A DNA stretch of 64,000 nucleotides from CAVRQM01 sp965246915 (GTDB lineage Bacteria; Pseudomonadota; Alphaproteobacteria; Acetobacterales; Acetobacteraceae): NCBI GenBank assembly GCA_965246915.1, contig CBDFGB010000033.1, positions 248,001 through 312,000 of the forward strand. The letters are read 5' to 3'. Positions 8,049-16,532 of this stretch are shown here, piece by piece. A model generated the notes under the pieces. The model ran no database searches, was not told the DNA's origin, and saw nothing but the letters and a program-made list of their open reading frames with translations. The position numbers and the translations under genes were made by a program. The stretch's first letter is position 1; each line of letters starts with the position of its first letter.

Positions 8049-8936
8049 TCAGCGCAGCCATAGCATTGCCCGGGAGGGGGAGAGCCAGACCCGCTGACGG
8101 CCGAGCAGGTCCGCGCCGAGCAGCATGTCGACACCGGGGATCGACACGTCGGCGATCCCGACCGACACATCGCGCCAAGTCACCGGCCCTAGCGTGATCT
8201 CGCTGAACCGATGCTGACGGACGTCGATCGGCGAGCCGCTGACCCCTCGCCGTGAAACGACGGGATCAGCCTCCAACATTCCCTCGGTGACCCCCAGAGA
8301 AGCCGCCAAGCGGCGCGTCATGAGGCTGCCACGAGCCCCGGTGTCCAGCAACGCGCGGACCGCGTTGTCGTTGACGCCGACCACCACAATGCTGAGCCCG
8401 GACTTGGTTCGCAGAAGCGAGACACCTTCCACCCCCGGCCAGGGTTGGAATTTCGGGCAGGATCGGACCGTGTAAAGGCCGGCGCGGAGATTTGGCATAT
8501 CGAGGTCCAAATCGTGCCCCGCGAGACGGTCCGCGCCAAGCAGGCCGGCCACCGGAGGCCATTGGTCTGGGAGCAGGCTCGTAGCCCCGAGACTGAACCG
8601 CGACCGTTTCGCTCGAAGCTGACCGATCGAGAAGCTATTTGCGACGACGCTGCCGGTGCGCACGTTGCCGCCTATGCCGCGAAGTTCCCGGCCATGCGCG
8701 GTGTCCTCGACCAAGCCCAACTCCGTGGCGAGATCCGGCGCGATGGTGCTGGCTTCCGACCCGGTGTCGAGCACCATCTGCACTTGTCTGGCGTTGAGGG
8801 TCGCGGGTATCAGAATTAGCTCGCGGGCCCGCCTGATAGCCAGGTCCGCGTCTTGGCGAATATCGCAGCCAGCGGCGTGCGCTGCCGCCATCGCGGATGT
8901 GAAGAGGAAGAGCACTGCGGACAAAAGGGAGGGCAT
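8049..8936 (-). CDS. Secreted retropepsin-like aspartic protease with two DTG motifs
   Basis: A 295-residue protein with a cleavable signal peptide (about residues 1-22, ending AHAA) and two retropepsin-like halves. Each half carries a catalytic-type motif: VLDTGSEAS (Asp57) and LLDTGARGS (Asp198). Each is followed by a GLLGAD- or LLGADLL-type stretch typical of the second psi-loop. Bacterial retropepsin-like proteins usually have one DTG per chain and dimerise; here a duplication could allow both aspartates of the active site to come from one chain, as in pepsins. It is probably periplasmic. It is transcribed before SapC on the same strand and divergently from the Crp-like regulator. Substrates are unknown. 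Confidence 0.8.
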   Translation of the reverse strand: MPSLLSAVLFLFTSAMAAAHAAGCDIRQDADLAIRRARELILIPATLNARQVQMVLDTGSEASTIAPDLATELGLVEDTAHGRELRGIGGNVRTGSVVANSFSIGQLRAKRSRFSLGATSLLPDQWPPVAGLLGADRLAGHDLDLDMPNLRAGLYTVRSCPKFQPWPGVEGVSLLRTKSGLSIVVVGVNDNAVRALLDTGARGSLMTRRLAASLGVTEGMLEADPVVSRRGVSGSPIDVRQHRFSEITLGPVTWRDVSVGIADVSIPGVDMLLGADLLGRQRVWLSPSRAMLWLR

Positions 8937-9024
8937 GCGACGTCCTGGGTGGGTCTGGCGGACGTCGCCTGTTGCTGCGATATCGTCAACAGGTGCGGAG
9001 AGCCGAAGGATCGATCCGGAGCCG

Positions 9025-9729
9025 ATGACCCTGCAGCCGCGCATCCATCTCAAGCGTGAGGCATTGCTCAGCAACTCGCTGTTCCAAACGATGCGAGGGC
9101 CTGAGATCGACGATGTGATTGCCCACTCGATCGAGCGCCGTGTCCTGAAGGGTTCCCTTATCTTCAGCAAGGGTGACAGCGGCAGCAGTATGATGGCCGT
9201 GCTCGCCGGGCGGGTCAGGGTCGGCACACAATCGGCCGAGGGCAAGGAGGTTACTCTGAACGTGATAGGCCCGGGCGAGATTTTTGGCGAAATCGCGCTG
9301 CTCGACGGCAAGCCTAGGAGCGCGGATGCCGCGGCTATTGAGGATACGCTGCTGATGGTCGTCGAGCGGCGGCATTTCCTGCCGCTGCTGATGCGGCACG
9401 AAGGATTGGTCGAGCGCTTGCTCGTGGTGTTGTGCGAGCGGCTGCGGCGCACGAGCCTCGCGCTTGAAGAGTTGGCGCTCGCCAATCTCCCGGCGCGACT
9501 CGCTCGGGTGCTTGTCCGGCTGGGAGAGGACTATGGCCGTCCGGGGTCCGACGGTGGCGTGCGGATCGAGATGAAGTTGTCGCAACGCGATCTGGCCAAT
9601 TTGGTCGCCAGCACGCGTGAAAGCGTCAACAAGCAGCTCCGGGTGTGGCGCACCGCTGGCTCCGTCTCCCTCGAAGGCCGGTACATCTCGTTGCGGCGGC
9701 CTGGCGACCTGCGGGCACTTTACGAATGA
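9025..9729 (+). CDS. Crp/Fnr-family transcriptional regulator
   Basis: A 234-residue regulator with an N-terminal cyclic-nucleotide-binding beta barrel (GDSGSSMMAVLAGRVRVG, GEIFGEIALLDGKPRSADA) and a C-terminal winged helix (KLSQRDLANLVASTRESVN about 172-190). It contains the GEIALLDG phosphate-cassette motif, so it may bind a cyclic nucleotide. It lacks the N-terminal cysteine cluster of FNR, so oxygen sensing through a 4Fe-4S cluster is unlikely. The ATG at 9025 was chosen to begin just before the barrel. Its stop overlaps the next gene's start as ATGA, so regulator and hydroxylase are cotranscribed. Targets are unknown. Confidence 0.9.
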   Translation: MTLQPRIHLKREALLSNSLFQTMRGPEIDDVIAHSIERRVLKGSLIFSKGDSGSSMMAVLAGRVRVGTQSAEGKEVTLNVIGPGEIFGEIALLDGKPRSADAAAIEDTLLMVVERRHFLPLLMRHEGLVERLLVVLCERLRRTSLALEELALANLPARLARVLVRLGEDYGRPGSDGGVRIEMKLSQRDLANLVASTRESVNKQLRVWRTAGSVSLEGRYISLRRPGDLRALYE

Positions 9730-10679
9730 CTCTGGGCGACGTGTTGACCGATCCGTTCGACCGGGCCGCCGGAGCGTTGCAGGAGCATGTTCTTGTTCCA
9801 CTGCTGTGGTGTTTGGACGCGATGCAGTGGGAGGATTTTTCATACGGCTGGGCGCTGTTCGCGGTCTACGGCGTGGTGCAGATGGCACTTGCGTGTGCCG
9901 TTTGCATGCCGCTGGAGCGCTGGTGGCCCGTCGAGCGGTGGGCCGATCGGTCGGCCGTGGCAGTTGATATTCTTTACACGTTGCTGGCGCGGATCGGGCT
10001 GTTGCCGCTGTTCACCTTCGTTTTGTTTTGGCAGGCGCAGGTATCGCTAAATGGGTGGCTCGCCGACCATGGGCTCATCAGCCCGACATTGGAGGGGATT
10101 TTTCCGTTCTTGCTCGGAAGGCCGGTGTTGGCATTCGCGATCTACGCGGTCATTCTTGACTTCACGGATTATTGGCGGCACCGCCTATCGCACCGGTTCC
10201 GCTGGTGGTGGGCGTTGCATTCAGTTCACCACGCGCAAGCGCAAATGACGTTCTGGTCGGACGACCGCAATCATGTGGCCGACGACCTTATCGGCGCGGT
10301 GTGGTTCGGGATGATCGGGTTGCTGATCGGCATCCCGCCCATGCAGTTCCCACTTCTGATCTTAGTATTGAAATTCCTCGAAAGCCTATCGCACGCGAAC
10401 GCGCGGTTGGGGTTCGGCTGGATAGGGGAACGGCTGTTGATCTCGCCGCGTTTTCACCGGCTTCACCACGGCGTGCGTGCCGCCGGGGCGCGGAGCTGCA
10501 ATTATGGCGCGATCCTTCCATGGTGGGACATAATGTTTGGGACCGCCGATTTTTCGCGGGAATTTGCGCGAACAGGCGATCCGACGGCGGAGGCGTCGCT
10601 GTCGCGCGGCGGCTGGTTGTCGCAGCAAGCCGCGGGCTTTCGGCGAGTGCTTGGGCGGCGCCGCGTTTCATACCGGTAA
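9726..10679 (+). CDS. Sterol desaturase/fatty-acid hydroxylase-family membrane protein
   Basis: A 317-residue integral membrane di-iron enzyme of the sterol desaturase superfamily. Three histidine clusters are seen: HRLSH (152-156), HSVHH (165-169) and HRLHH (about 262), with the conserved NYGAILPWWDIMFGT ending. Four to five hydrophobic segments precede and separate them. Relatives hydroxylate or desaturate lipids, sterols or carotenoids. It overlaps the Crp-like regulator by ATGA, suggesting that the regulator controls a membrane-lipid modification. The substrate cannot be told from the sequence. Confidence 0.85.
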   Translation: MTLGDVLTDPFDRAAGALQEHVLVPLLWCLDAMQWEDFSYGWALFAVYGVVQMALACAVCMPLERWWPVERWADRSAVAVDILYTLLARIGLLPLFTFVLFWQAQVSLNGWLADHGLISPTLEGIFPFLLGRPVLAFAIYAVILDFTDYWRHRLSHRFRWWWALHSVHHAQAQMTFWSDDRNHVADDLIGAVWFGMIGLLIGIPPMQFPLLILVLKFLESLSHANARLGFGWIGERLLISPRFHRLHHGVRAAGARSCNYGAILPWWDIMFGTADFSREFARTGDPTAEASLSRGGWLSQQAAGFRRVLGRRRVSYR

Positions 10680-10909
10680 GCCGAGCCGGGCCTGGTCGGC
10701 GGGCAAAGTGGAAGGGTAGTTGACCCGAGTTTGTCGGCCACGCCGACCCGCTCCGAGCAAGGTGTCGCACCTACAAGTGATAAAGCTTAAGCGGCACGTG
10801 GCCCGCGCGGCAGTGACAGGCTCGATTGGGCTCATGGAAGTGATTGACGAGCACGCGCGTCTGTCGCACGCTTGACAAAACGGGTAAAACGTTTTGGGAG
10901 GCAGGCACC
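10680..10909. other. Intergenic region upstream of the LacI-type regulator
   Basis: About 230 bases with no convincing gene on either strand. The right end carries the promoter and operator described separately; the left part shows no recognisable terminator. Confidence 0.4.
10872..10901 (+). promoter_or_regulatory. Candidate promoter, LacI-type operator and RBS of the sugar regulon
   Basis: TTGACA at 10872-10877 is a perfect -35 hexamer. It is followed by the palindrome AAAACGTTTT at 10886-10895, with the central CG typical of LacI/GalR-family operators, and then GGAGG at 10897-10901 before the ATG at 10910. Because the palindrome lies between the -35 box and the ribosome-binding site, binding of the downstream gene product would be expected to repress its own transcription and probably the operon behind it. 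The -10 box is not obvious. Operator identity is inferred. Confidence 0.6.
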
Positions 10910-11932
10910 ATGACGGATGAACGGCCCTCAATCAGAACCGTCGCCGAAAGAGCGGGCGTATCGACCGCGACCGTGTCAAACGTCCTCAACATGCGACGAA
11001 ACGTCGCGCCGAACCTTGCAGCTCGCGTTCACAGCGCCGTGGCAGAGCTTGGCTATATCGCCGACTTGGGCGCGGCTCGGCTCCGGTCCAGACGTTCGAC
11101 AGTTGCAGGCGTCGTGGTTCCCGACATAGCCAACCCATTTTTCGGCGCCCTCGTCGCAGAGTTGGAAGAGCAGGCGCGATCGAGCGGCTACGATCTATTG
11201 GTGGTCAGTTCCGGCGGCGATCCGGAGACCGAGGACGCGCGTCTGCGGGCTCTGCTGACCTGGCGGCCGGCAGGACTGGTTGTGATACCATGCGACGACA
11301 ACTTCGCGGCTCGCGCGATTGTTCGGCGGGCGGCCGTCCCCATAGTCGTGGCTGACCGCAGACCGTTGAACCCGGAATTCGACGTCGTCGGCGTCGACAA
11401 CCATGCCGAGGCGGCGGTCGTGACGCGGCATTTGATCGCCAACGGCCACCGCCGAATCCTGGTCGTTCCGACCGACCTCGCGATTGGCAACATGGCGGAG
11501 CGGCTCGCCGGCTGTCGTGACGCGGCGCGCGGCGAGGCGGAGATCGAGTGTGTCGAGGGCGGCGTGACCGTCGCTACGTCGCGCGAAAGAATTGCCGCGC
11601 GCCTTGCCTCCGGCCGCGGAATGGACGCCGTGCTGACGCTGACCAATACCGGTACGCTCGGCGCGGTGGGCGCCTTCGCAGAGCGCGGAATGTCGGCGCC
11701 TTCGGACATGGCGCTTGCTGGCTTCGACGACGACGAGTGGATGCGCGTCGTCTCGCCATCCGTTACCGCGCTCGCCCAGCCAACCGTAGCGATGGCGCGT
11801 GCCGCGTGGACGCGGTTGACGGAACGCATCGCGGGCGACGACAGCGTTCCGCTGGATGTCCAGCTTGCCTGCGCGCTTGAGTGCCGCGCGTCGAGCCGTC
11901 CCCGCCTCGCCGAGGCCGCACGTGCCGCCTGA
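10910..11932 (+). CDS. LacI/GalR-family transcriptional regulator
   Basis: A 340-residue repressor with an N-terminal helix-turn-helix (VAERAGVSTATVSNVLN, about residues 11-27) and hinge helix, followed by a periplasmic-binding-protein-like effector domain (VVVPDIANPFFGALVAELE, GVDNHAEAAVVTRHLI, GFDDDEWM). The ATG at 10910 is preceded by GGAGG and leaves the usual short N-terminal tail before the helix-turn-helix. It is the first gene of a + strand sugar catabolic cluster; the next gene, a sugar-binding protein, starts 47 bases later. The likely effector is the imported sugar or its phosphate. Autoregulation is suggested by the AAAACGTTTT palindrome just upstream. Confidence 0.93.
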   Translation: MTDERPSIRTVAERAGVSTATVSNVLNMRRNVAPNLAARVHSAVAELGYIADLGAARLRSRRSTVAGVVVPDIANPFFGALVAELEEQARSSGYDLLVVSSGGDPETEDARLRALLTWRPAGLVVIPCDDNFAARAIVRRAAVPIVVADRRPLNPEFDVVGVDNHAEAAVVTRHLIANGHRRILVVPTDLAIGNMAERLAGCRDAARGEAEIECVEGGVTVATSRERIAARLASGRGMDAVLTLTNTGTLGAVGAFAERGMSAPSDMALAGFDDDEWMRVVSPSVTALAQPTVAMARAAWTRLTERIAGDDSVPLDVQLACALECRASSRPRLAEAARAA

Positions 11933-11979
11933 TCCTATCTCGCCTAATTAGAAGAAGACCGTCCACAGGGAGCTGAACG

Positions 11980-12975
11980 ATGATCACTCGCCGTCAATCA
12001 CTCGCGCTAACGGGCGCGGCCCTCGCCGGGGGCGTGATGCGTCCTGCGTGGGCGCAAAAGAAGCCGCAGATCGCAACCGTCGTGAAGATCGGCGGTATTC
12101 CCTGGTTCAACGCCATGGAGGTCGGCATCAAAAAGGCCGGGGAGGAACAAGGCGTCGACGCGTGGATGATCGGTCCGACGCAGGCCGACGCGGCGCAGCA
12201 GGTCCGCGCAGTGGAGGACTTGATCGCCCGCAAGGTTGATGTGATCGCCGTCGTGCCGAACGACGCGGTCGCGCTGGAGCCGGTGTTCCAGCGGGCGAAA
12301 GCCGCCGGCATCAAGGTCATTACGCACGAGAGCCCGGATCAGAAGTTCAACGACTGGGATATCGAGCTGACCAGCGTCACTGGCTTCGGCGAGCAGCACA
12401 TGGAAGGCCTCGCCGAAGCGACGGGCGGCAAGGGAAAGTATATCGTCTATGTCGGCAGTTTGACCGTTCCCTTGCACAACAAATGGGCCGACGCTGCCAT
12501 CGCTCTCCAAAAAGCTAAATATCCAGGCATGCAGCTCGCGACCGATCGGTTCGGTGTGGCCGAGAGTCTCGATGACAGCTACCGAACCGCGCTCGATCAA
12601 ATGCGGGCCAATCCCGATCTGGTTGGGATTCTCGCGTTTGGCAGCCAGGGTCCGATCGGCGCCGCGCGGGCTGTCGATGAGCGCGGCAAGGCCGGCAAGG
12701 TCGCCGTCGTGGGGCCCTTCTCGCCCGGCCAAGGCGCAAAATACGTCAAGTCCGGGGCGATCCGGGTCGGCTATATCTGGAACCCGAACCTTGCCGGCCA
12801 GACGATCGTGCGGGTCGGCGCGATGCTGGCGAAAGGACAGGCTCCGGCAGATGGGGCGGAGTTGCCGGAACTTGGCGCAGTCAAGGTCGACAGCGAGAAA
12901 CGCCTGATACTCGCGCAGAAACTGGAAGCCATCAACAAGGGCAGCATTGACCAATTGACCGCTCTCGGACTTTGA
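11980..12975 (+). CDS. Sugar ABC importer, periplasmic binding protein (LsrB/RhaS-like)
   Basis: A 331-residue solute-binding protein of the ribose/AI-2/rhamnose type (PF13407-like). The N-terminus TRRQSLALTG resembles a Tat signal (RR followed by a hydrophobic stretch, cleavage near AWA-Q at about 25). The core shows IPWFNAMEVGIKKAGEEQG, QVRAVEDLIARKVDVIAVVPND and the ligand-side THESPDQ. An AGGGAG Shine-Dalgarno precedes the ATG. It delivers a sugar to the ATPase and permeases that follow. Names such as autoinducer-2-binding protein for this family reflect homology only; with kinase, epimerase and aldolase genes nearby, a pentose or deoxysugar ligand is more likely. Confidence 0.88.
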   Translation: MITRRQSLALTGAALAGGVMRPAWAQKKPQIATVVKIGGIPWFNAMEVGIKKAGEEQGVDAWMIGPTQADAAQQVRAVEDLIARKVDVIAVVPNDAVALEPVFQRAKAAGIKVITHESPDQKFNDWDIELTSVTGFGEQHMEGLAEATGGKGKYIVYVGSLTVPLHNKWADAAIALQKAKYPGMQLATDRFGVAESLDDSYRTALDQMRANPDLVGILAFGSQGPIGAARAVDERGKAGKVAVVGPFSPGQGAKYVKSGAIRVGYIWNPNLAGQTIVRVGAMLAKGQAPADGAELPELGAVKVDSEKRLILAQKLEAINKGSIDQLTALGL

Positions 12976-12985
12976 GACGGCCCTT

Positions 12986-12999
12986 TTCCGCAAGCGGAA
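12986..12999 (+). terminator. Short intercistronic hairpin after the binding-protein gene
   Basis: TTCCGC at 12986-12991 and GCGGAA at 12994-12999 form a compact stem just after the binding-protein stop codon, without a following run of T. Such hairpins often stabilise the abundant binding-protein mRNA or partly attenuate transcription into the ATPase gene. Either role here is inference. Confidence 0.4.
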
Positions 13000-13041
13000 G
13001 AAAGCGCGTTGTGGCTACGCCTTCGAAACCTCGGCTTCCCA

Positions 13042-13076
13042 CCCGCGTGCGGGAGAGGGCCGGGGAGGGGGTTCCT
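13042..13076 (+). repeat. GC-rich REP-like palindromic element, copy 1
   Basis: CCCGC (13042-13046) and GCGGG (13049-13053) form a tight palindrome inside GCGGGAGAGGG (13049-13059), followed by a G-rich tail, GGGGAGGGGG. The same GCGGGAGAGGG core recurs near 27.97-28.06 kb and 31.53-31.60 kb. The G-rich tail ends 8 bases before the TTG start of the ATPase gene and appears to serve as its ribosome-binding site. Confidence 0.65.
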
Positions 13077-13078
13077 GG

Positions 13079-14572
13079 TTGACCGACCCGTCGTTTCTTC
13101 AACTGTTGTCGGTCAGCAAGCGGTTCGGCGGCGTGGCGGCCCTCGACTGCGTAGATTGGGACGTGCGCGCCGGCGAGGTGCATTGTCTCGTCGGCGAGAA
13201 CGGCTGCGGAAAGTCGACGCTCATCAAGATCGTGGCCGGTGTGCATCCCCCGGACCCAGGCAGCGTGGTCGCGATCGAGGGTGCCGACGTTCTTCCGCTA
13301 ACTCCGGCGCGGGCGCGCGCACTTGGCGTCCAGGTGATCTTCCAGGACCTGTCGCTGTTCCCCAACCTGACTGTGGCCGAGAACATCGCCGCCGAGCTGA
13401 TGCTGGGGCCGCTCGCCGCCCCGATCCGGCGCGGCCGCATTCGCGATATTGCGACGGCCGCGCTGGAGCGCCTGGGGCATAAGCTGAAACTAGGCGCGCG
13501 GGTCGGCGATCTACCGGTTGCCGACCGGCAGATCGTCGCGATCTGTCGCGGTATTGCGGGTCGGGCGCGGCTGCTATTTATGGACGAACCCACCGCCTCG
13601 CTGACGCGCGCCGAGGTGGACCGTCTTCTGGCAATCGTAGAGCGGCTAAGGGCGGACAAGATCGCGGTCGTGTTCGTCAGTCACCGGCTGGACGAGATCG
13701 TTCGCGTCGCCGAGCGGGTCACCGTGATGCGCGACGGCCGTCGAGTCGGCACATATCCGGTGTGCGACATCGATCAGCGGCGCATTTCTCATCTCATGAC
13801 CGGTGAGACAATAGAACACGCCGTCGTGGCCCGCGATCGCGCCAATGCGGCACCGGTGCTGGACGTTCGCGGCTTGTCGCGCACCGGCGAATTCTTCGAC
13901 GTCAGCTTTACGTTGCGGCGCGGCGAGGTGCTGGGCCTGACCGGACTTCTCGGCGCTGGGAGAACCGAATTGGCGCTGACACTGTTCGGAATGACTCGCC
14001 CGAACTCCGGCGAAATCACCGTCGACGGTCAAACGGTACGGCTGCGTGGCAACCGCGACGCGCTGCGCGCCGGCATCGCGTACGTCTCGGAAGACCGGCT
14101 CAACCTTGGCCTCAATCTGAAACAATCGATCGAGGACAACCTGACGCTTGCGGTGTTGGGACAGCTGCGCGGCGCTTTCGGCCTTCTTTCGGCCCGCAAA
14201 CGCCGGGAGATGGCCCGAGGATGGGTGGCGCGGCTGTCGATTAAGGTGTCCAGCCTCGACCGACCCGTCCAGACGCTTTCGGGCGGCAATCAGCAACGCG
14301 TGGTGCTGGCGAAATGGCTGGCGACCAACCCGCGCGTGCTGATCCTGGATAGCCCGACGGTCGGTGTCGACATCGGCAACAAGCGAGGAATTTACGAAGT
14401 CGTTCGTGCCCTGGCCGATGACGGTGTAGCCGTGCTGTTGATCAGTGACGAGGTTTCCGAACTCTTCGCGACGTGTGACCGCATACTTCATTTGCGGGAC
14501 GGCCGTATCGCGGGACAAGTCGTGCCGGTCGTCGGGGGCGAAGCCGCGTTGGAGGCGGCGGTCTATGCCTGA
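13079..14572 (+). CDS. Sugar ABC importer, duplicated ATPase subunit (RbsA/LsrA/MglA type)
   Basis: A 497-residue protein with two ABC domains that power uptake through the two permeases downstream. Domain 1 has Walker A GENGCGKST (39-47) and Walker B LLFMDEPTAS. Domain 2 has the degenerate P-loop GLLGAGRTE common in this family and a complete signature LSGGNQQRVVLAKWLA. The start is taken as TTG at 13079, because the only in-frame option near the conserved N-terminus is this codon, with GGGGAGG a few bases upstream supplied by a repeat element. It overlaps the first permease by 8 bases. Confidence 0.93.
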   Translation: MTDPSFLQLLSVSKRFGGVAALDCVDWDVRAGEVHCLVGENGCGKSTLIKIVAGVHPPDPGSVVAIEGADVLPLTPARARALGVQVIFQDLSLFPNLTVAENIAAELMLGPLAAPIRRGRIRDIATAALERLGHKLKLGARVGDLPVADRQIVAICRGIAGRARLLFMDEPTASLTRAEVDRLLAIVERLRADKIAVVFVSHRLDEIVRVAERVTVMRDGRRVGTYPVCDIDQRRISHLMTGETIEHAVVARDRANAAPVLDVRGLSRTGEFFDVSFTLRRGEVLGLTGLLGAGRTELALTLFGMTRPNSGEITVDGQTVRLRGNRDALRAGIAYVSEDRLNLGLNLKQSIEDNLTLAVLGQLRGAFGLLSARKRREMARGWVARLSIKVSSLDRPVQTLSGGNQQRVVLAKWLATNPRVLILDSPTVGVDIGNKRGIYEVVRALADDGVAVLLISDEVSELFATCDRILHLRDGRIAGQVVPVVGGEAALEAAVYA

Positions 14573-15536
14573 AGGTGCTCGCCGCAAAATTTCGGCATCC
14601 CATGAAACTTGGCTGCTTCTCGTTATCGTGGCGATCGGCGCGATCATGTCCGTTCTCGCCCCCGGATTCCTGTCGATCGCCAACATTGTCGACTTGCTGG
14701 AGACCTATTCCGTACAAGGTATTTTGGCGATGGGATTGTTCGTGGTCCTGGTGGCTGGCGGGATCGACATCTCGTTCGCGGCCACCGCCTCGGTCGCGCA
14801 ATATATCGCTGCCCTGATGGCGGCCCGGCTGCATCTGTCGCCTCTGTTGTGCATCCCGGCAGGACTGCTGATTGGCACCGCGCTCGGTTGCCTGAACGCC
14901 GCGCTGATCCACCACGTGCGCGTCACCAGCATCATCGCGACGATCGCCACGATGAGCGTCTATTTCGCGCTGTTGATGTATTTCACGGGTGGCCGGTCAA
15001 TCTACGACTTGCCGGGGTGGTGGGCTGATCGTGTCGTGTTCGCCGAATGGGAGGCCAACAATGGCGACCTTGTGCGCATCACGCTGCCCATTGTCGTCCT
15101 GGTTCTGTCCGCGCTGCTGACCTGGGTCGTGATGACTCGCAGCAATGGTGGGCGACAATTGTATGCGATGGGCGGGAATCCGGAGTCCGCCCGGCGTATC
15201 GGGATCGACATAGGCCGCATGCACTATCTCGCCTACGGCTTCCTCGGCTTCATGGCCGCGCTCGGGGGTCTGGTGCAGGCCCAGCGAGTCGGCGAGAGCG
15301 TGCCAAATGCCATGGTCGGCGGCGAACTGTCCGTGCTGTCCGCCGCCGTGCTGGGAGGCGCGAGCCTGACAGGGGGGGCGGGTAGCGTGCCCGGCGTCCT
15401 TCTAGGGATCGTGCTGCTGGCAATGCTGCAGAATGGGCTGAACTTGATGGGCGTTTCGCCCTACTTCTTTCAGATCGTCATCGGTGCGGTCATTCTGTTG
15501 TCGACCTCGTTCACGGTGCTGTCCGCCCGTGGCTGA
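14565..15536 (+). CDS. Sugar ABC importer, permease 1 (RbsC/LsrC type)
   Basis: A 323-residue inner-membrane permease of the branched-chain amino acid/ribose family, with about eight to ten hydrophobic segments. Recognisable text includes LVAGGIDISFAATASVAQY and GGNPESARRIGIDI followed by AYGFLGFMAALGG. The ATG at 14565 overlaps the ATPase gene by 8 bases, and the stop overlaps the second permease by 8 bases, indicating translational coupling and heterodimer assembly of the two permeases. The substrate is set by the upstream binding protein and is unknown. Confidence 0.9.
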   Translation: MPEGARRKISASHETWLLLVIVAIGAIMSVLAPGFLSIANIVDLLETYSVQGILAMGLFVVLVAGGIDISFAATASVAQYIAALMAARLHLSPLLCIPAGLLIGTALGCLNAALIHHVRVTSIIATIATMSVYFALLMYFTGGRSIYDLPGWWADRVVFAEWEANNGDLVRITLPIVVLVLSALLTWVVMTRSNGGRQLYAMGGNPESARRIGIDIGRMHYLAYGFLGFMAALGGLVQAQRVGESVPNAMVGGELSVLSAAVLGGASLTGGAGSVPGVLLGIVLLAMLQNGLNLMGVSPYFFQIVIGAVILLSTSFTVLSARG

Positions 15537-16527
15537 AGCGCTGTCGCTCGACCGCCTGACCGGCCTGTTGCGGGGTGGTGCGCCGGGCGGGCTTGCGGGC
15601 CTCGCACTTCTTTTGCTGACGCTCGTCGTCGCGGCGAGTGTGCTCGTCCCGGGTTTTGCCTCGCCCGGGACGGTGACGTCGGTGATGTTCCAGATGCCTG
15701 AGCTCGGGCTGCTGTCACTGGCGATGGTGGTGCCTCTAATTTCTGGCGGCCTCAATCTCGCGATCATCGCGACCGCCAATCAATCCGCGCTTGTGATGGC
15801 GACCGTGATGAAAGTCGCCGTCGCCTTGGGCGCGCCGGTCGCCTTGGCGATCGCCGCTGCGATGTTGGCGGCCCTGACGCTCTGCGTGTCGATCGGCCTT
15901 GTGACCGGCGCGTTCGTCGCCTACACCGGCGTACATCCAATTTTGGTGACGCTCGGCACGAAATCCGTGATCGACGGGATTAGCATCTATCTCACGCGCG
16001 GCACCGTCGTCTCTGGCCTGCCGGATGCGTTTTCCGCCGTCGGCAATGCGGTCGTCCTCGGCGTCCCAGCTCCGTTCATCGCGTTGGTGTTCGCCGCTCT
16101 AGCCGTTGCGGTGCTGATGCGGCGGACCGCGTTCGGCGTCTCGACCTTGATGATCGGCAGCAATATCGAGGCGACCCGATATTCTGCGATCGACACCCGC
16201 CGCGTACTGGTCGGCGTCTACGTCGCCTCGTCAATGCTGTGCTTCCTTGCTGGCTGCCTGATGCTCGCGAGGTTCAACTCGGCGTCCGCCGGCTACGCGC
16301 AGTCCTACCTCTTGGTCACCATCCTCGCAGCGGTGCTCGGCGGCGTGGATCCTTTCGGCGGTTTCGGCCGCATCGCAGGCCTCATGTTGGCACTCGCGAT
16401 CCTGCAGGTCATCGCGTCGGGAGCGAACCTTCTGGGACTGTCGGACTACCTTAAACTCGCCATCTGGGGCCTCGTGTTGATCGCCGTGATCGCGGTTCAG
16501 ACGGCCACCCGTCCCGTGCAACGATAG
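15529..16527 (+). CDS. Sugar ABC importer, permease 2 (RbsC/LsrD type)
   Basis: A 332-residue partner permease with the same family fold (PLISGGLNLAIIATANQSAL, IGSNIEATRYSAIDTRRVLV). The start is the GTG at 15529, which overlaps the first permease's stop region by 8 bases and leaves a short cytoplasmic tail (VAEALSLDRL...) before the first membrane helix. Two distinct permease genes with one double ATPase is the LsrCD or RhaPQ arrangement rather than the single-permease ribose one. The epimerase gene starts 5 bases later. Confidence 0.88.
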   Translation: MAEALSLDRLTGLLRGGAPGGLAGLALLLLTLVVAASVLVPGFASPGTVTSVMFQMPELGLLSLAMVVPLISGGLNLAIIATANQSALVMATVMKVAVALGAPVALAIAAAMLAALTLCVSIGLVTGAFVAYTGVHPILVTLGTKSVIDGISIYLTRGTVVSGLPDAFSAVGNAVVLGVPAPFIALVFAALAVAVLMRRTAFGVSTLMIGSNIEATRYSAIDTRRVLVGVYVASSMLCFLAGCLMLARFNSASAGYAQSYLLVTILAAVLGGVDPFGGFGRIAGLMLALAILQVIASGANLLGLSDYLKLAIWGLVLIAVIAVQTATRPVQR

Positions 16528-16532
16528 GAGCG

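Noticed and set aside
10680..10871. Possible small gene or transposase remnant upstream of the LacI-type regulator
   Set aside because: Minus-strand frames are short, lack a ribosome-binding site and show no recognisable transposase text.
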